Shown piece after piece: positions 63,187-64,000 of a stretch of DNA of 64,000 nt (its first letter is position 1; the number at the start of each line of letters is the position of its first letter). The notes under the pieces are model-generated. The model was not told where the DNA came from, searched no databases, and saw only the letters and a list, made by a program, of their open reading frames with translations. The position numbers were made by a program, and so were the translations under genes. The DNA is taken from positions 372,501-436,500 of the forward strand of contig NZ_CP009429.1 in NCBI RefSeq assembly GCF_001314325.1. The letters are read 5' to 3'. This stretch comes from Sphingopyxis macrogoltabida (GTDB lineage: Bacteria; Pseudomonadota; Alphaproteobacteria; Sphingomonadales; Sphingomonadaceae).

Positions 63187-64000
63187 ATGGGCCGCGCACG
63201 GCGGAAACGTCGCGCGCATCCGGTGGATGGCATGTTGCGTGGAAAGGGCTGGCGCATTTCCTTTTTCGACGAGATGACGGGCCAGGAGGGCGGAACGCGG
63301 TCGCCCTATCGCGAATATTGCGAGTGGTTCGACGCCGAAGACAGCCAGCGCATCCAGCACAAGACGCAGCAGGCCGAGGCGCTGTTCCGCACCACCGGGA
63401 TCACTTTCAACGTCTATGGCGACGCCGATGCCGACGAGCGGCTGATCCCCTTCGACGTCGTGCCGCGGATCATTTCGGCGAGCGAATGGCGGCGGCTGTC
63501 GCGCGGCATCGAACAGCGGGTGCGGGCGCTCAACGCCTTTCTTCACGATATCTACCACCGGCAGGAAATATTGCGCGCCGGGCGGGTGCCGACCCAGCTT
63601 ATCGCGCGCAACGACGCCTTTCTGCCGATGATGATGGGTATGGATCCGCCGGGCGGCATCTATACGCACATCAGCGGTACCGACATCGTGCGCACCGGCG
63701 CCAATGAATTTTACGTGCTGGAGGATAATGCCCGCACGCCGTCGGGCGTCTCCTACATGCTCGAAAATCGCGAGACGATGCTGCAGATGTTTCCCGAGCT
63801 GTTCGCGAAGGTCGCGGTGCGCGAGGTCGGCGACTATCCGATCAACCTGCTGAAATCGCTTTCCGCCTGCGCGCCGCCGAAATGCGGGGGCACCCCGACG
63901 GTTGCGGTGCTGACGCCGGGCATCCACAACAGCGCCTATTACGAGCATAGCTTCCTCGCCGACCATATGGGCGCCGAGCTGGTCGAGGGGCACGACCTGC
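63187..64000 (+). CDS. Circularly permuted ATP-grasp protein, N-terminal part (runs off window)
   Basis: The frame is open to the window end (271 codons seen). Features of the circularly permuted ATP-grasp type 2 family are F-D-E-M, Y-G-D-A-D-A-D-E-R-L-I-P-F-D-V-V-P-R, H-I-S-G-T-D-I-V-R and L-E-D-N-A-R-T-P-S-G-V-S-Y. Such proteins occur with alpha-E and transglutaminase-like proteins in a conserved cluster proposed to make peptide-like bonds. ATG 63187 has GGAAC before it but ATG 63232 is also possible. The 160 bases before it hold a weak hairpin (63035-63060) and nothing else clear. Confidence 0.85.
   Translation, partial: MGRARRKRRAHPVDGMLRGKGWRISFFDEMTGQEGGTRSPYREYCEWFDAEDSQRIQHKTQQAEALFRTTGITFNVYGDADADERLIPFDVVPRIISASEWRRLSRGIEQRVRALNAFLHDIYHRQEILRAGRVPTQLIARNDAFLPMMMGMDPPGGIYTHISGTDIVRTGANEFYVLEDNARTPSGVSYMLENRETMLQMFPELFAKVAVREVGDYPINLLKSLSACAPPKCGGTPTVAVLTPGIHNSAYYEHSFLADHMGAELVEGHDL

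Overview
The window is about 65% GC and carries the marks of a sphingomonad alphaproteobacterium, most like Sphingopyxis or a close relative. The evidence is a NepR/EcfG/PhyR general stress locus with an HWE-family kinase, a TonB-dependent receptor, a CrtZ-type carotenoid hydroxylase, single-chain LeuC/LeuD, glutathione-based formaldehyde detoxification, and several palindromic intergenic repeats built on an inverted 'cgtcatcccggacttgatcc' unit. No rRNA, tRNA, insertion sequence, prophage or CRISPR array was seen. Most of the window is chromosomal core sequence with a few accessory-looking genes. Every ORF pair on opposite strands was resolved by family recognition, because high GC produces long antisense shadows.

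Layout. 1-3.4 kb: end of a CoA-transferase subunit, a serine hydrolase, an epimerase and a GST. 3.4-7.6 kb: CrtZ, then leuC-leuD, a quinone oxidoreductase and a DUF167 protein. 7.6-12.9 kb: the general stress response locus, with nepR-ecfG, a BLUF blue-light sensor, a second EcfG-like sigma factor, phyR and a GAF-PAS-HWE kinase. 12.9-18.1 kb: an overlapping four-gene DNA-repair operon made of a radical-SAM protein, a DUF4130-UdgX fusion, a ligase-associated metallo-beta-lactamase exonuclease and an ATP-dependent DNA ligase. 18.4-21.1 kb: superoxide dismutase, serine dehydratase and a SUKH-type orphan immunity protein. 21.1-26 kb: a LysR regulator divergent from a formaldehyde operon (GSH-formaldehyde dehydrogenase, PurU, a VOC protein, a tRNA-editing deacylase, S-formylglutathione hydrolase). 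26-33.2 kb: quinone oxidoreductase, DEAD-box helicase, a BaiN-like flavoprotein, a GreB-like protein coupled to a 59-residue SANT-like protein, two DUF2807 adhesin-fold proteins and DoxX. 33.2-34.7 kb: an ECF41 sigma factor with its carboxymuconolactone decarboxylase partner and a perfect ECF41 promoter.

34.9-42.6 kb holds the most unusual block: a tight six-gene operon with an unrecognised 515-residue protein, a biotin carrier, biotin carboxylase, an HMGL-type carboxyltransferase with replaced catalytic residues, an acyl-CoA ligase and an SCP2-type thiolase. 42.8-47.6 kb: ybeY, corC, a glycosyltransferase, rarA, an MmcQ-like protein and a GFA protein. 47.7-51.8 kb (minus strand): ptsP, a proline-rich lipoprotein and a nitronate monooxygenase-like flavoprotein. 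52-59 kb: DUF2292 protein, TonB receptor, katG, a damaged HTH gene and an SDR. 59.1-64 kb: a TonB-C periplasmic protein, a small secreted protein just upstream of secA, secA, and the start of a circularly permuted ATP-grasp gene cut by the window end.

The best candidates for undescribed biology are the six-gene carboxylase operon, the light-sensor/sigma-factor arrangement in the stress locus (including a sigma gene without an ordinary start codon and in frame with the BLUF gene), the rSAM-UdgX-exonuclease-ligase operon, the tip-deleted GreB/SANT pair, and the small secreted protein preceding secA.
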